In this document: in pieces, positions 35,932 through 45,900 of the stretch
How the letters are laid out: every line of letters starts with the position of its first letter
Position numbering within the stretch: the first letter of the stretch is position 1
Position numbers and translations under genes: made by a program
Notes under the pieces: generated by a model
Databases searched by the model: none
Told to the model about the DNA's origin: nothing
Seen by the model: only the letters and a program-made list of their open reading frames with translations
Assembly (NCBI RefSeq): GCF_003399645.1
Contig: NZ_NBXD01000024.1
Coordinates: 1 to 64,000 of the forward strand
DNA: 64,000 nucleotides
Source: Subtercola boreus
GTDB taxonomy: Bacteria; Actinomycetota; Actinomycetes; Actinomycetales; Microbacteriaceae
Reading direction: 5' to 3'

Positions 35932-37422
35932 ATGAAACCACCGCCCACACCTCCTGTTGCTGACACGGCGTCGGCGATTGTCGGGTGCGTGGATGCACTC
36001 TTGAGCCTGGGCGTTTTGGATCCTGGTTCGGGTGCCGGGGCTGCCGCGCCCATCGGGCTTGCCACTGGTGAGTTGATGGCTGGTGTGGTGCAGGTGGAGT
36101 ACCTGGTGCGGTTGGCGGATTCGTTACGTTTGCAACTGGCTGGGGAGGTGGCTGAGCGGTGCAGACCCGAACTCGGCGAGGACGGGTTGTCGAAGGCGTC
36201 GAACTTCACTACCCCGGCCGGGTTTTTGGCCGCGAATACCGGTACGAGTGAGCACACGGCGAAGAAGCTGATGAAGGTCGGTGGGGAGCTTCGGGTGACG
36301 ATGTCGCTGTGTGGGCTGCCGAACCTGCCCGCGTTCTCCCACGTCGCGGAGGCGGTCGGGCTGGGTGCGATCGGTCTTGACGTGGCCACCGTGATCACGA
36401 CCAGGCTCGGCCGCCTCGCGAAAAGTACCGGGTTCACGGATGCTCTCCTCGAAGCCGAAGCCCAGTTGGTGTCTCTGGCGCAAGACTCGGTCGGCGGTCA
36501 GGGCTTCTCCGCGGATCAGATCGACCACTTGGCGGTACGGATGATCGCCCACCTCGACCCCGACGGTGCAGAGCCCACCGAGGCGCAGCTGCACGACAGA
36601 CGTCACCTGACCTTGGTCACGGAGAAGACCGGGATGACCAAACTCACCGGCCTCCTCCCCCCGACCGCGGCAGGTCATTTGCGGGCAGCCCTTGAGCCGT
36701 TTACGAGCCCCCGCATCCCCACCTTCCCCGACCACACCGGCACCGGCACCTCCGACCCGACCGGCACCACCGGTGAGGGTAACCCGGCCGATGATGACGA
36801 GGTCGACCCGCTACTCCGTGACACCCGCACCAGGGGTCAGAAACTCGCCGACGGCCTCCTCCAACTCGTCACCACCGCAGCAGGGCTCCCGTCGATGCCC
36901 CGCCTGAACGGGGCCGCACCCACCGTCAACGTGCACGCCACCCTCGACGACATCATCTCCGGCCGCGGTATCGGCTGGATCGACGGCCTCACCGAACCCG
37001 TCCCCGCCAGCACAATCGAAACCCTCCTCTGCCACTCCGATGTCATCACCACCCTCTTCGGCCAGCACGGGCAAGTGTTGCAGCACGGCAAAACGAAGCG
37101 CCTGTTCACCGCCGCCCAAAACCGTGCGTTGGCCGCCCGCGACGGCGGATGCGTGTGGCCCTCCTGCGACGCACCACCTTCGTGGTGCGAGTCACACCAT
37201 GTAGAGGGTTGGCAAACGAAAGACCACCAACCCGGCCGCACCGATCTTGATAACGGGGCCTTACTCTGCCATTTCCACCACTCCCATGTACACAAAACAA
37301 GGTGGAAGCTGGTGATGCGAAACGGCACCCCACACTTGATACCACCCGACTGGCTCGACTGGACACAAACCCCCCGACCCTGCCAACAAAACCGAGCCCG
37401 CCCACTCCCACAAACCGGCTAA
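35932..37422 (+). CDS. DUF222 and HNH endonuclease domain protein (13E12 repeat type)
   Basis: A 496-residue protein. An all-helical DUF222 domain (about residues 15-330) precedes a C-terminal HNH nuclease motif: CVWPSCDAPPSWCESHHVEGW, then NGALLCHFHHSHVH. This family is widespread and multi-copy in actinobacteria, and its function is unproven. The ATG at 35932 has a ctggag RBS; a TTG four codons earlier is also in frame. It is followed by a repeat-rich, non-coding 640-base gap. Confidence 0.9.
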   Translation: MKPPPTPPVADTASAIVGCVDALLSLGVLDPGSGAGAAAPIGLATGELMAGVVQVEYLVRLADSLRLQLAGEVAERCRPELGEDGLSKASNFTTPAGFLAANTGTSEHTAKKLMKVGGELRVTMSLCGLPNLPAFSHVAEAVGLGAIGLDVATVITTRLGRLAKSTGFTDALLEAEAQLVSLAQDSVGGQGFSADQIDHLAVRMIAHLDPDGAEPTEAQLHDRRHLTLVTEKTGMTKLTGLLPPTAAGHLRAALEPFTSPRIPTFPDHTGTGTSDPTGTTGEGNPADDDEVDPLLRDTRTRGQKLADGLLQLVTTAAGLPSMPRLNGAAPTVNVHATLDDIISGRGIGWIDGLTEPVPASTIETLLCHSDVITTLFGQHGQVLQHGKTKRLFTAAQNRALAARDGGCVWPSCDAPPSWCESHHVEGWQTKDHQPGRTDLDNGALLCHFHHSHVHKTRWKLVMRNGTPHLIPPDWLDWTQTPRPCQQNRARPLPQTG

Positions 37423-38015
37423 CCCCAACCCACACCGGGTACCCTCCCGCGCCCGCAACCATCTCACCTCACCAGACCGCCCGGCCTGCCCATCTACGCC
37501 GACCGGGCCACCCGCCCTGACCACCAGACCCGGCCACCAGGCCCGGCCACCTCACCGACGCACCGTGCACGCATCCGGCCGCCCAGCCAACCATCCGCCC
37601 ACCCCACCCCATCCCTCCCCGGCAAGCCCGCAGGGCGCGGCAGCCCGCAGGGCGCGGCAGCCCCAGCCAAGCCCATCACCCCATCTGACGCCTCCATCCC
37701 GGGTAAGCCCGCAGGGGGCAGCAGCCCCAACCACCTCACCAACGCTCCGTGCACGCATCTGGCCGCCCAGCCAGCCATTCGCCCACCCAACCCCATCCCT
37801 CCCCGGCAAGCCCGCAGGGCGCGGCAGCCCAAGCCATCTGCCCACCTCACCCCATCCATCCCGTCAAGCCGCGCAGGGCGCAGTACAGCACCCCACCACG
37901 CACACCGGCGGCGCCCAGCGGCGCACCACCCACCCCTCCGACCACCAGCGCAGCAGTACCCCGAACGATCCACCACACCACCGTCGGCGCCCAGCGGCGC
38001 ACCACCCCTCACACG
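37423..38015. repeat. C-rich intergenic region with long direct repeats
   Basis: No supportable gene is seen in this gap of about 600 bases, although several open frames arise from its skewed composition (the + strand is strongly C-rich and G/T-poor). Two copies of a unit of about 100 bp lie at 37547-37646 and 37731-37830 (offset 184), about 90% identical by eye. Shorter copies of the motif ggcaagcccgcaggg recur between and after them. Confidence 0.8.
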
Positions 38016-38053
38016 CAGAAGAGGGCCCGCTCTGGTGAGCGGACCCTCTTCTG
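38016..38053 (-). terminator. Terminator of the tRNA-Ala gene
   Basis: A 16-bp stem (agaagagggcccgctc with gagcggaccctcttct on the + strand) and a 4-base loop lie 14 bases past the tRNA 3' end. The only mismatch becomes a G-U pair on the - strand, matching the direction of the tRNA. Confidence 0.8.
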
Positions 38054-38066
38054 TGCAGTGCCGGTG

Positions 38067-38139
38067 TGGAGCTAAGGAGATTCGAACTCCTGACCTCCTC
38101 GATGCGAACGAGGCGCGCTACCAACTGCGCCATAGCCCC
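38067..38139 (-). tRNA. tRNA-Ala (anticodon CGC)
   Basis: On the - strand a 73-nt cloverleaf folds with acceptor GGGGCTA/TAGCTCC, D arm GCGCAGTTGGTAGCGC, anticodon stem CCTCG/CGAGG with loop TTCGCAT (anticodon CGC) and a T arm with GTTCGAATC. The acceptor contains G3-U70, the alanine identity pair. The discriminator is A; CCA is not encoded. Confidence 0.95.
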
Positions 38140-38204
38140 GAAAACTGCCTTTGAAGACTACCACGAGCGAGCAGGGCCTTCGAACGGAGGCTCCCGTTCA
38201 GCGG

Positions 38205-39482
38205 TCAGCCTGCGCGACGCCGAGCGAGAATCTGGTCGACGTCGATCGCGCCCGTCTGCGAACCGTCGATGACCCCCATCGATGCGAACCGGCTGGCAGC
38301 GGCAGGCCGCACGGGAGCCTGTACGTGAGCCTCCGCGACCGATGCTGCACCCGCACCCTCTCCGCTGCCAGCATCCTCTCCGCTGCCAGCACCAGCACCA
38401 GCACCCCGCGCATCCGTCGCCGCCTGCGCCGCACGCAACGCCAGCTCAGACTCGCGCGCTGCCACACGCAGAGCCTCCTCAGCCCGCAACGCGGTCTGCT
38501 CGACGTAGCCCGATACGCTGTCGCCACCGTCGATACGGCGATTGCCGACGTAGAGCGGTTTCGGGAGCGGCACCGGAGTCCACCCTGAGCCGTCGACCAC
38601 GTCAGGAGCGGAATTCGCAGACCCAGCAGCCCGGGGTGCGATCAACCCCGCATCTGCGTCAACGTGCGCCGCGACATCGTCGACAGCCAGGTCAGCCGAG
38701 TCAGCATCGTAGATCGAACCGGATCCCGTCCATGCGGCGGACGGACGGCGAACCGTCCGCGCCGAGGCCGGTGCCGCCGAAACCCCACGAACCCGCAGCT
38801 GCCGAACCTCGCGCGCCAGGCGGCCGAGACGCGTCACGCAGAGCGTCGCCGCGAGCACTCCGACCACCAGAACGATCCACGCGCCGTTGACCGCGGTCTG
38901 CACCGCACCGAGCACCGTCACGGTGAGGGCGAGCAGCAGAATGCCGGAGGTCGCCGCCCGCGCCCGACGGAGCTTCAGCGAAGCCTGCCGCAGAGTCAGG
39001 GCAGACGGGCTGGGTGTGGGCGTGATCACGATGGTCTCGTACTCTCCGGGTTCATAGTGTGCCGTCTGGTCGGCAGCGTCGCCGTCGAAGGCCGCCGTCG
39101 CCTCATCGATGCCCCGGGCATCCTGAAGCTGTTCACGCAGCCGCGCCACCTCGAGCGCCGAACGCTCCGACGCGGCCTGGGCGGCGATCCCCTGCTCGAC
39201 GAGCGTCTGGAACCCGGCGCGCTCAGCGAGCAGGTTCTGCGCGTTCGCCTTCTTCAGGATGCGCTGCTGCTCAGCCACGCTGCGGGCATTCGCCTCGACG
39301 TGCACCTCGTCGGGCACCTCGCTGGTCTCCGCCAGGATGCGCAGTGTCTGCTGCAACCGCACGACATTGCGCTCGGTCGAGAGGAACTCGTTGCGCCGAA
39401 ACCACGTCGGGATCAGGTAGATCAACCAGAGCACGGCGGCCAGGGCGACGATGAGGCCTCCGCCGAGCCAGTCTGATGTCAT
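38205..39482 (-). CDS. GlpR-like membrane protein (gephyrin-like molybdotransferase receptor family)
   Basis: A 425-residue membrane protein. It starts with a helix (GLIVALAAVLWLIYLIPTW) followed by the conserved-looking FRRNEFLSTERNVVRLQQTLRILAE, a coiled-coil region (about residues 60-125), then a two-helix hairpin (SGILLLALTVTVLGAVQTAV and WIVLVVGVLAATLCV) and a long Ala/Gly-rich tail. In Corynebacterium, GlpR anchors the gephyrin-like Glp and links it to division, and lies in the order galU-glp-rimJ-glpR. Here galU and the rimJ-like gene are present but glp is absent. The name rests on architecture and context. Confidence 0.7.
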   Translation of the reverse strand: MTSDWLGGGLIVALAAVLWLIYLIPTWFRRNEFLSTERNVVRLQQTLRILAETSEVPDEVHVEANARSVAEQQRILKKANAQNLLAERAGFQTLVEQGIAAQAASERSALEVARLREQLQDARGIDEATAAFDGDAADQTAHYEPGEYETIVITPTPSPSALTLRQASLKLRRARAATSGILLLALTVTVLGAVQTAVNGAWIVLVVGVLAATLCVTRLGRLAREVRQLRVRGVSAAPASARTVRRPSAAWTGSGSIYDADSADLAVDDVAAHVDADAGLIAPRAAGSANSAPDVVDGSGWTPVPLPKPLYVGNRRIDGGDSVSGYVEQTALRAEEALRVAARESELALRAAQAATDARGAGAGAGSGEDAGSGEGAGAASVAEAHVQAPVRPAAASRFASMGVIDGSQTGAIDVDQILARRRAG

Positions 39483-39549
39483 GGGTCTACGGTATGAGGC
39501 GCACCGGGTTATCGAGCCCAACCGGCGGCGCGTGTCGCCCGCTGAAGCG

Positions 39550-40203
39550 TTAGCGGTTGCGCGTGGAGATGGGTTTCAGCGCCTCGAGCCGGTCGACCTC
39601 GGGGATGCTGCCCTGACCCAGGGGCACCTGTCCCTCCTTCCAGCGCCGAAGCACCCCCACCGGCAGCTCCTCCCCCACGAGCCCGAAGCAGAAGTGGTCG
39701 CGCCAGTCACCGTTGATGTGGATGTAGCGCCGCCGCAGCCCCTCATACCGGAACCCGAGCTTCTCGACGACCCGCAGGCTCGGCCCATTCTCCGGCCGGA
39801 TGCAGATCTCGATGCGGTGCAACCCCACCGAGTAGAAGCAGTGGTCGGCGGCGAGCGCCACGACGGTCGGAGTGATGTTCAGCCCCGCGAAGCGCTCAGC
39901 GACCCAGTAACCGATCGTCGCCGACGACACCGAGCCGTAGCTGATCGACGACACGTTCAATTGGCCGGCAAGCTGGCCCTCGTATTCGATCACGAATGGA
40001 AGACCGAACCCTGCCCGGGCATTCTGTTGCAGAGAACGGATGCTCGCCCGCGTGTCGAACGACATGGGAGCGTTCGGGCTGGTGGCCTCCCACTTGCGCA
40101 GCCAGCCACGGTTGGCGATGAGTTCGTTCTCCAGTGCCTTCGAATCGCGCAGGCGGATGGGCCGGAGACCGATGGCACCGTCGACAAGGGTGGGAACGAA
40201 CAT
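39550..40203 (-). CDS. RimJ/RimL-type GNAT N-acetyltransferase
   Basis: A 217-residue GNAT enzyme with the RimJ pattern: IGLRPIRLRDSKAL, GQLNVSSISYGSVSSATIGYWV, the acetyl-CoA region and ENGPSLRVVEKLGFRYEGLRRRYIHINGDWRDH. RimJ-like enzymes acetylate N-terminal amines of proteins such as ribosomal proteins, but the family is broad. It sits 25 bases downstream of galU on the same strand, as in the conserved actinobacterial cluster, and 67 bases upstream of the GlpR-like gene. Confidence 0.9.
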   Translation of the reverse strand: MFVPTLVDGAIGLRPIRLRDSKALENELIANRGWLRKWEATSPNAPMSFDTRASIRSLQQNARAGFGLPFVIEYEGQLAGQLNVSSISYGSVSSATIGYWVAERFAGLNITPTVVALAADHCFYSVGLHRIEICIRPENGPSLRVVEKLGFRYEGLRRRYIHINGDWRDHFCFGLVGEELPVGVLRRWKEGQVPLGQGSIPEVDRLEALKPISTRNR

Positions 40204-40228
40204 AGCTAAGGATAGTCAGAGGCCGGCC

Positions 40229-41119
40229 CTAGAGACCCTCGGCGAATTCCTTGATCCACGGCCGGAGGTCGGGGCCGAGGTCTTCGCGTTCGCTCGCGAG
40301 ACGGATGATCGCCTTGATGTAGTCGAGCCGGTCGCCCGTGTCGTACCGACGGCCGCGGAACACGACGCCGTAGACGCCCCCGGCGAGGTCTGGCTGCTCC
40401 ACCAGGGTGGCCAGGGCATCCGTCAGCTGGATCTCGCCGCCTTTGCCGGGCTCGGTGGTCTCGAGCACATCGAACACCTCGGGGCGCAGAACGTATCGAC
40501 CGATGATGGCGAGGTTCGAGGGCTGGGTGCCGGGTTCGGGCTTCTCGACCAGACCTGTGACGCGAACGACATCGTCTTCGTCGGTCTCTTCGATCGAAGC
40601 GATGCCGTAGAGGTGCGCCTGTGAGGGGTCGACCTCCATCAGTGCTATGACACTGGCCTGCCGTGCATCCTGAACTTCGAGCATCTTGGTCAACAGAACG
40701 TCGCGGGCATCGATCAGGTCGTCGCCCAGCATGACGGCGAACGGCTGGTTGCCGACGTGGGCCTTAGCGCGCAGCACCGCGTGGCCGAGCCCCTTCGGAT
40801 CGCCCTGACGAACGAAGTGCACGTCGGCGAGCTGACTGGCCTCGGCGACGAGGGCGAGCTTCTTGTTGTCGCCCTTCTGCTCGAGGGTGTGCTCCAGTTC
40901 GGTGTTGCGGTCGAAGTGGTTGGCGAGCGCATTCTTGTTGCGGCCGATGATGACGAGCACGTCGACGAGCCCCGCCGCCACGGCTTCTTCGACGACGTAC
41001 TGGATGGCCGGCTTGTCGACGACCGGGAGCATCTCTTTGGGCATTGCCTTGGTCGCAGGCAGGAATCGTGTTCCGAGCCCGGCCGCGGGAATCACAACTT
41101 TGGTGATAGGGGAGGTCAT
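40229..41119 (-). CDS. galU: UTP--glucose-1-phosphate uridylyltransferase GalU
   Basis: A 296-residue nucleotidyltransferase that makes UDP-glucose from UTP and glucose-1-phosphate. The N-terminal nucleotide-binding motif AAGLGTRFLPATKAMPKEMLP, the sugar-binding HFVRQGDPKGLGHAV and the metal-binding MLGDDLID are complete, and length is standard. The ATG at 41119 has a ggggagg-like RBS. It diverges from the 5-FTHF cyclo-ligase gene and heads the cluster with the rimJ-like and GlpR-like genes. Confidence 0.97.
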   Translation of the reverse strand: MTSPITKVVIPAAGLGTRFLPATKAMPKEMLPVVDKPAIQYVVEEAVAAGLVDVLVIIGRNKNALANHFDRNTELEHTLEQKGDNKKLALVAEASQLADVHFVRQGDPKGLGHAVLRAKAHVGNQPFAVMLGDDLIDARDVLLTKMLEVQDARQASVIALMEVDPSQAHLYGIASIEETDEDDVVRVTGLVEKPEPGTQPSNLAIIGRYVLRPEVFDVLETTEPGKGGEIQLTDALATLVEQPDLAGGVYGVVFRGRRYDTGDRLDYIKAIIRLASEREDLGPDLRPWIKEFAEGL

Positions 41120-41204
41120 GGCTATGAGGGTATCGAAGATTCGGACGCGCCCTGAGAAGTGACGCGAAACACTGCCGTCACAGTCCTGCACCTAAAATCG
41201 AATC

Positions 41205-41783
41205 ATGCTGTCGCAAACGAGCAACATCAAGCGCGCCCTTCGCGCCGAGCTGCGTGAACGACGGCGCAACAGAACCTCCACCGAGCGCGACAGGGCGACA
41301 GAGGCCTTCACAGCGAACCTGATCGCGCTCACCCAGCGAAGCGGAGCATCCGTCGTCGCCTGTTACCTCTCGGCGCCGAGCGAGCCGAATACCAGGCCCT
41401 ACCTCAACTGGGCCTTCGAGAACGGCGTGCGCACCCTCTTCCCCATCACCCGCGAAGACGGCCTGCTCGACTGGGCGCACGGCGACGGTGAGAGCGAGGT
41501 ACAGGGCTTGTTCGGCATGCCTGAGCCCGTCGGCGAACTGCTCGGGCCGATCGCCATCAACGACGTCGACCTGATCGTCGTTCCCGCAGCCGCCGTCGAC
41601 GGGGCCGGAATGCGGCTGGGCTGGGGCCGTGGCTACTTCGACAAGACACTGGGCTCGATGCTGAAGTGCCCGCCGGTCTACGCACTCATCTACGACGACG
41701 AGCTGCTCGACGACGTGCCGCGCGAGGTGCACGACCAACCGGTCGACGGCGTGGTCACGCCCACCCGCATCCTGACCTTCTGA
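41205..41783 (+). CDS. 5-formyltetrahydrofolate cyclo-ligase
   Basis: A 192-residue enzyme converting 5-formyl-THF to 5,10-methenyl-THF with ATP. The family signature VVPAAAVDGAGMRLGWGRGYFDK is clear (VPGxAFDxxGxRLGxGxGYYDR type), and the N-terminal KRALRAELRERRRN is typical. It is divergent from galU, as in many actinobacteria, and is followed by the FmdB-type gene. Confidence 0.95.
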   Translation: MLSQTSNIKRALRAELRERRRNRTSTERDRATEAFTANLIALTQRSGASVVACYLSAPSEPNTRPYLNWAFENGVRTLFPITREDGLLDWAHGDGESEVQGLFGMPEPVGELLGPIAINDVDLIVVPAAAVDGAGMRLGWGRGYFDKTLGSMLKCPPVYALIYDDELLDDVPREVHDQPVDGVVTPTRILTF

Positions 41784-41814
41784 ACCCCGACACCACAAGC
41801 ACCTGGAGTATTCC

Positions 41815-42153
41815 TTGCCTACCTATTCCTACCGTTGCACGCAGTGCGACAAAGCGTTCGACATCCAACAGTCGTTCACCGACGACAACCTGACGGTCTG
41901 CCCGGTCTGCGGCGGCAAACTGCGGAAGGTCTTCAGCCCGATCGGTGTGAGCTTCACCGGGTCGGGTTTCTACCGCAACGACTCCCGGGCCACGACGTCG
42001 TCGTCGGAGGGCGCGAAGAAGTCTGAGAAGAAAGCCCCGGAGACGTCCTCCTCCGGCTCCTCATCTTCCGGCTCCTCATCCTCCGAGAGCAAACCCGCCG
42101 CAGCACCCTCGACACCCTCCGCCGGCGGCAGCTCCTCCACACCCGCCACGTAA
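41815..42153 (+). CDS. FmdB-family zinc-ribbon protein
   Basis: A 112-residue protein beginning MPTYSYRCTQCDKAFDI, with a second CxxC (CPVCGG) about 20 residues later, forming the putative zinc ribbon (about residues 1-45). The C-terminal half is Ser/Lys/Pro-rich and probably disordered. It starts at TTG (41815) with RBS ctggag; no ATG is available upstream. This protein is typical in this position between the cyclo-ligase and mscL. Function is unknown. Confidence 0.9.
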   Translation: MPTYSYRCTQCDKAFDIQQSFTDDNLTVCPVCGGKLRKVFSPIGVSFTGSGFYRNDSRATTSSSEGAKKSEKKAPETSSSGSSSSGSSSSESKPAAAPSTPSAGGSSSTPAT

Positions 42154-42178
42154 ACACCACACACCGTCAGGGGTATCC

Positions 42179-42640
42179 ATGTTCAACGGTTTCAAAGAGT
42201 TCATCCTTCGCGGCAATGTCATCGACCTGGCTGTCGCCGTGGTCATCGGTGCGGCGTTCACCGCCGTGGTCACCGCAATCGTGACCGGCATCTTCAACCC
42301 GATCATTTCTGCCATCTTCCAGTCCGACACCCTGAACGACGCGCTCGACGTGCACGTGGGCTCGGCGACCATCAAGTTCGGACTGGTGCTCGGGGCGATC
42401 ATCCAGTTCCTCATCGTGGCGCTCGTCGTGTACTTCGTCTTCGTGCTTCCCATCAACCACCTCAAGAAGGTCGCCTTCTTCAAGAATCAGCAGAGCCCCG
42501 CCACCGAGGCCGCCGCAGCGACCCCGCCGACCGAGGCCGAACTGCTGACCGAGATTCGCGACCTGTTGGCTGCGCAGCGCTCCGTGGGCGCCGTCACGGC
42601 CAGCCAGACGCCGGCCGGCCCGCCGTTCCCCAACGAATGA
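42179..42640 (+). CDS. mscL: Large-conductance mechanosensitive channel MscL
   Basis: A 153-residue pore protein that opens under membrane tension to release solutes in osmotic downshock. The N-terminal FKEFILRGNVIDLAVAVVIGAAFTAVV (first pore helix with its Gly/Ala-rich hydrophobic gate) and the second helix (LVLGAIIQFLIVALVVYFVFV) are characteristic, followed by a cytoplasmic helix with ELLTEIRDLLA. Length is normal. RBS caggggt precedes the ATG. Confidence 0.97.
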   Translation: MFNGFKEFILRGNVIDLAVAVVIGAAFTAVVTAIVTGIFNPIISAIFQSDTLNDALDVHVGSATIKFGLVLGAIIQFLIVALVVYFVFVLPINHLKKVAFFKNQQSPATEAAAATPPTEAELLTEIRDLLAAQRSVGAVTASQTPAGPPFPNE

Positions 42641-42674
42641 GGCTCACGCTCCTGGCGCGCAGCCGGCGCGTGCC

Positions 42675-42923
42675 GTGACCCAGGCTCCGGATGATCGTGG
42701 TGCCGCCCTCCCGCTGAAACGGGTCGGCCGTCGCCGCGTCACGACCGCGCCCGCACCCGGCCGAGACGGAGAACCGGGGCCGGAAGTCGTGCCGAAGCCC
42801 GGCCCGCGCAGGGCTTCCGACGCCGATTCCGATCGTGCCGCAGAGGACACCCTCCGCGCCTGGGGCGACCCGACCGACGACAACGACTCCCGCCTTCGCG
42901 AAGACGTCCCTCCGCACTACTGA
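42675..42923 (+). CDS. Small hypothetical protein
   Basis: An 82-residue, probably disordered protein rich in Pro, Arg and Asp, starting at GTG 42675 and ending DNDSRLREDVPPHY. The codon bias matches a real frame (G/C in third positions), and the C-terminal NDxRLxxDxPPH pattern resembles short conserved actinobacterial proteins. It follows mscL by 34 bases on the same strand. No function can be suggested. Confidence 0.72.
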   Translation: MTQAPDDRGAALPLKRVGRRRVTTAPAPGRDGEPGPEVVPKPGPRRASDADSDRAAEDTLRAWGDPTDDNDSRLREDVPPHY

Positions 42924-42976
42924 CGCCCGCCCATAGTGCGCAGGGCTCCCAGTGCGCAGCGGCCAGTGCGCAGCGG

Positions 42977-45900
42977 TCAGACGGCAGCGAGCTGGCGCAC
43001 GCCGATCACCGAGGCGATGCGGGTCGCGACGGCCTCGGGGTCGGTGAAGAGCTCGAAGCTGTGCACGCGCAGGTAGTGCCAGCCGAGACGCTTGAGCATG
43101 TCGGGCCGCAGGCGGAGGGATTCGCGAAGGCTCATGGAGTGCACGACCGCATCCGTCTCGACGACGATGGCACGGCCCTCGTACGACGCCACGAGGGTGA
43201 GCTTGCCGCGGTGCTCGAACGCGACCTCCAGCCCCCGCGCACCGAGGCGCCGGGCGAGGTCGATCAGCAGAGCATCCCCGGGGCTCGAGAACGTGTCGGG
43301 GTTCGGTCCGTTCTCGGCTTCGGTCAGAATCTGGCGAAGCGACACGACGCCGAACGTCATGCGTTCCTCGTCGATGTCGGTCGGCTTGAAACAGCTCACG
43401 ATGTCCATCGAGCGGCGCGCCCGGGTCATACCGACGGCGAGCAGGCGCTCTCCGCCCGGCTTGGCGAGCGGCCCGAAGTTCGTCAGCACCCGGCCGTGCG
43501 GTGTGCGGCCGTAACCGACCGAGAAGATGACGCGGTCGCGGCTCTGCGCCACCGACTGCTCGAGCGTCGCCACCATGAACGGCTCGGCGCGGTCTTTGAG
43601 GATGAAGTCGCTCAGGTCGCTGCGCTTGGCGAAGGCCGAGAGCACTGCCTGCTGCACCCGCACCGCATGCTTGGCGCTGGCCGTGATGACCATGAGCGAC
43701 TCGCGCGGGTACTTCTGGGCGTGATCCATGACGAGCCAGACGACACGCTCGACCTCGGCGTCGACGCTCTCGACGGCACCGGTCTCGGTGTCGGGCATCC
43801 CGCCCGCCCCCTCGAGGTAGTGCAGGGTGAGGCTGCCGTGGCCGAGGAACGTGCCAGCCCAGGGCAGGGAGTCGATCTTGCCGTTGTAGAAGCGGTGGTT
43901 GACGAGCTCGGCGAGATCTTCGCCGCCCGCACGGTAGCTGCGCGTCAGCGACAGGGTGGGAACGATCTCGCTGAGCCGGGCCATCGCCGACTCCCCTGCG
44001 AGCTCCTCGACCGACTGCGTGTCGGCGACGACCGCGGTGCGCGGCGCGGGCTGCACCACGGCGGCGACGGCGATCTCGAAGTGCGACGGCGTCTGCGTCA
44101 CAGGGTCACCGAACGCCACAACCTGTTTCGCCCGGCGGATCGCCCCGGCGTTCTCGGCGAGGGTCGTGGCACCGGCATCCACCAGGATGACCGCATCGAA
44201 CACGATCTCGTCGGTGATCTCCGACACCTCATACGGCGACGCGAGCCAGACCGGCGCGAGCACACGGCTGAGGTACGGCGCGACGCGCTGCAACGAGGCC
44301 GAACTGGCGCCGTCGCCGCGCAGCAGGCCCTTGAGGGCGGTCGCCTCCTCGGCGTGGTCGACGAGTCCGACACTCCACGTCTCGGCGAGCTGCCACGCGA
44401 GAATCTGGCCGCTGACGGATGCGTGTGCCTCGTCGACGAGTTTGAAGTCGCTCTCGAGACGGTCCAGGATGCCCGTGTTCGCGCCGAGCAGGGCCCGATC
44501 GTTCGCGAGCATCAGTTCGAGCACCGACTGCCACCAGGCCAGTTCGAGCTCATCGGCCACCGCGTGCTCGGGGATGTGCCGCTGCGACAGGTCGGTGAGC
44601 AGCGGGTCGAGCGCGAGTTCACGGAGCGTGTCGAGGAGTGCTGTGCGCTCCTGCAGGTTCGCGAGAACCTCTGAGTCGGCGGCGAGGCCCTCGAGCAGCG
44701 GAATGAGCTCGTTGATCGGGAGTTCGTTGAGCTGGCGGGCGGTTCCCGTCAGGCCGAGCGGAGCATCCAGCCGCGCCAGGTCTTCGTTGACCCGCTGGAA
44801 CGCCACCTGCACGTCGTCGAGCCCGGTCGGAACCTCGGGCGGGATGCCGGCGGCCGCGAAGCGGTGCCAGAGGGTGCGCTGCTGCTGGATGCGGCGGAGC
44901 GACGCGTTGATGTCGCTCACGTGCACTCCGGGCCTCACGTACTCCTTTGCGAGACTGCGGAGGCGGCGGCGAGAGGTACCCGTCATCTGGGCCGAGTCGC
45001 GGCGGGCGCCGGTGGCGGCGATGATGTCGGTGAGCGAGCGGTCGAAGACCACCGGCAGGAACTTGTCGAGCGTCTCGCGGAGGTCGAGAAGCAGGCGCAG
45101 GTATGAGCCGAGCTCGGAGATCGTCGTGAACTGTCGCATGTGCGTCTGGCCCACGAGGTCATACGCCTTCGTCAGAAGGCTGGGTAGATCGACGCGGTGG
45201 ATCTGCTTGGCCGTCGCGTGCACCGCGGCGGCGTCTTCGGCATTCTCGAAGCTTGCGCCGTACCACGGGGAATCGTCGGGCCCGTAGCGGAACTCGCCGA
45301 GCGCCGCCGCCTTGATCAGCGTCTTCGCGGCCCTGCCCCGGCCCGAGGCCAGCGCTTCGAGCGACGGGCGGTCGAGCCGGGCGGTCGTGGCGGGCGGCTG
45401 GGAGAGCAGCGACAGGCGCGCGAGCTCCCGCAGCGCATCCAGAACCGAGACCTTGAGCAGGGGGTCGACGCGTGAGAGCGACTGGCGGTAGTCGATGAGC
45501 ACGTGGCGGAGGCGCACGAGCGCCTCGTCGACGTCGGAGACGTGCGGCTGCATCGCCTTCTCGTTGCGCCCGATCGACTGGATGAGGTCTCGGCGCAGCG
45601 TGCGGGGCGACACGGCGACGCCCGGCAGGCCCACATCGTTGAGCCGGCGGGCGATGCCGCGAAGGCTCAGGCGACGGGGGCTCACGACGAGCACGCGCTT
45701 GTTCTGGGCGACGAGTGCACCCACCGCGTTGACGATGGTCTGCGTACCACCGGTGCCGGGCAGCGTCTTGACGACCAGCGAGTTGCCGCCGGAGATCTGG
45801 GCGACGACGTTCTCCTGCTCCGCATCCGCATCGAGCAGGAGAGTGTCGGTCGACGGTGGCCGGGAGTCTTGAGGGGTCGGTTCGATGGGCCGGAACGACT

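Noticed and set aside
35932-37422. DUF222/HNH gene as an active mobile element
   Set aside because: The family is repeated in actinobacteria, but no terminal inverted repeats or target duplications are visible around it.
37565-38075. Overlapping open frames on both strands in the C-rich gap
   Set aside because: They arise from stop-poor repeats; translations are Pro/His/Ser-rich or Gly/Trp-rich with no codon signature of a gene.
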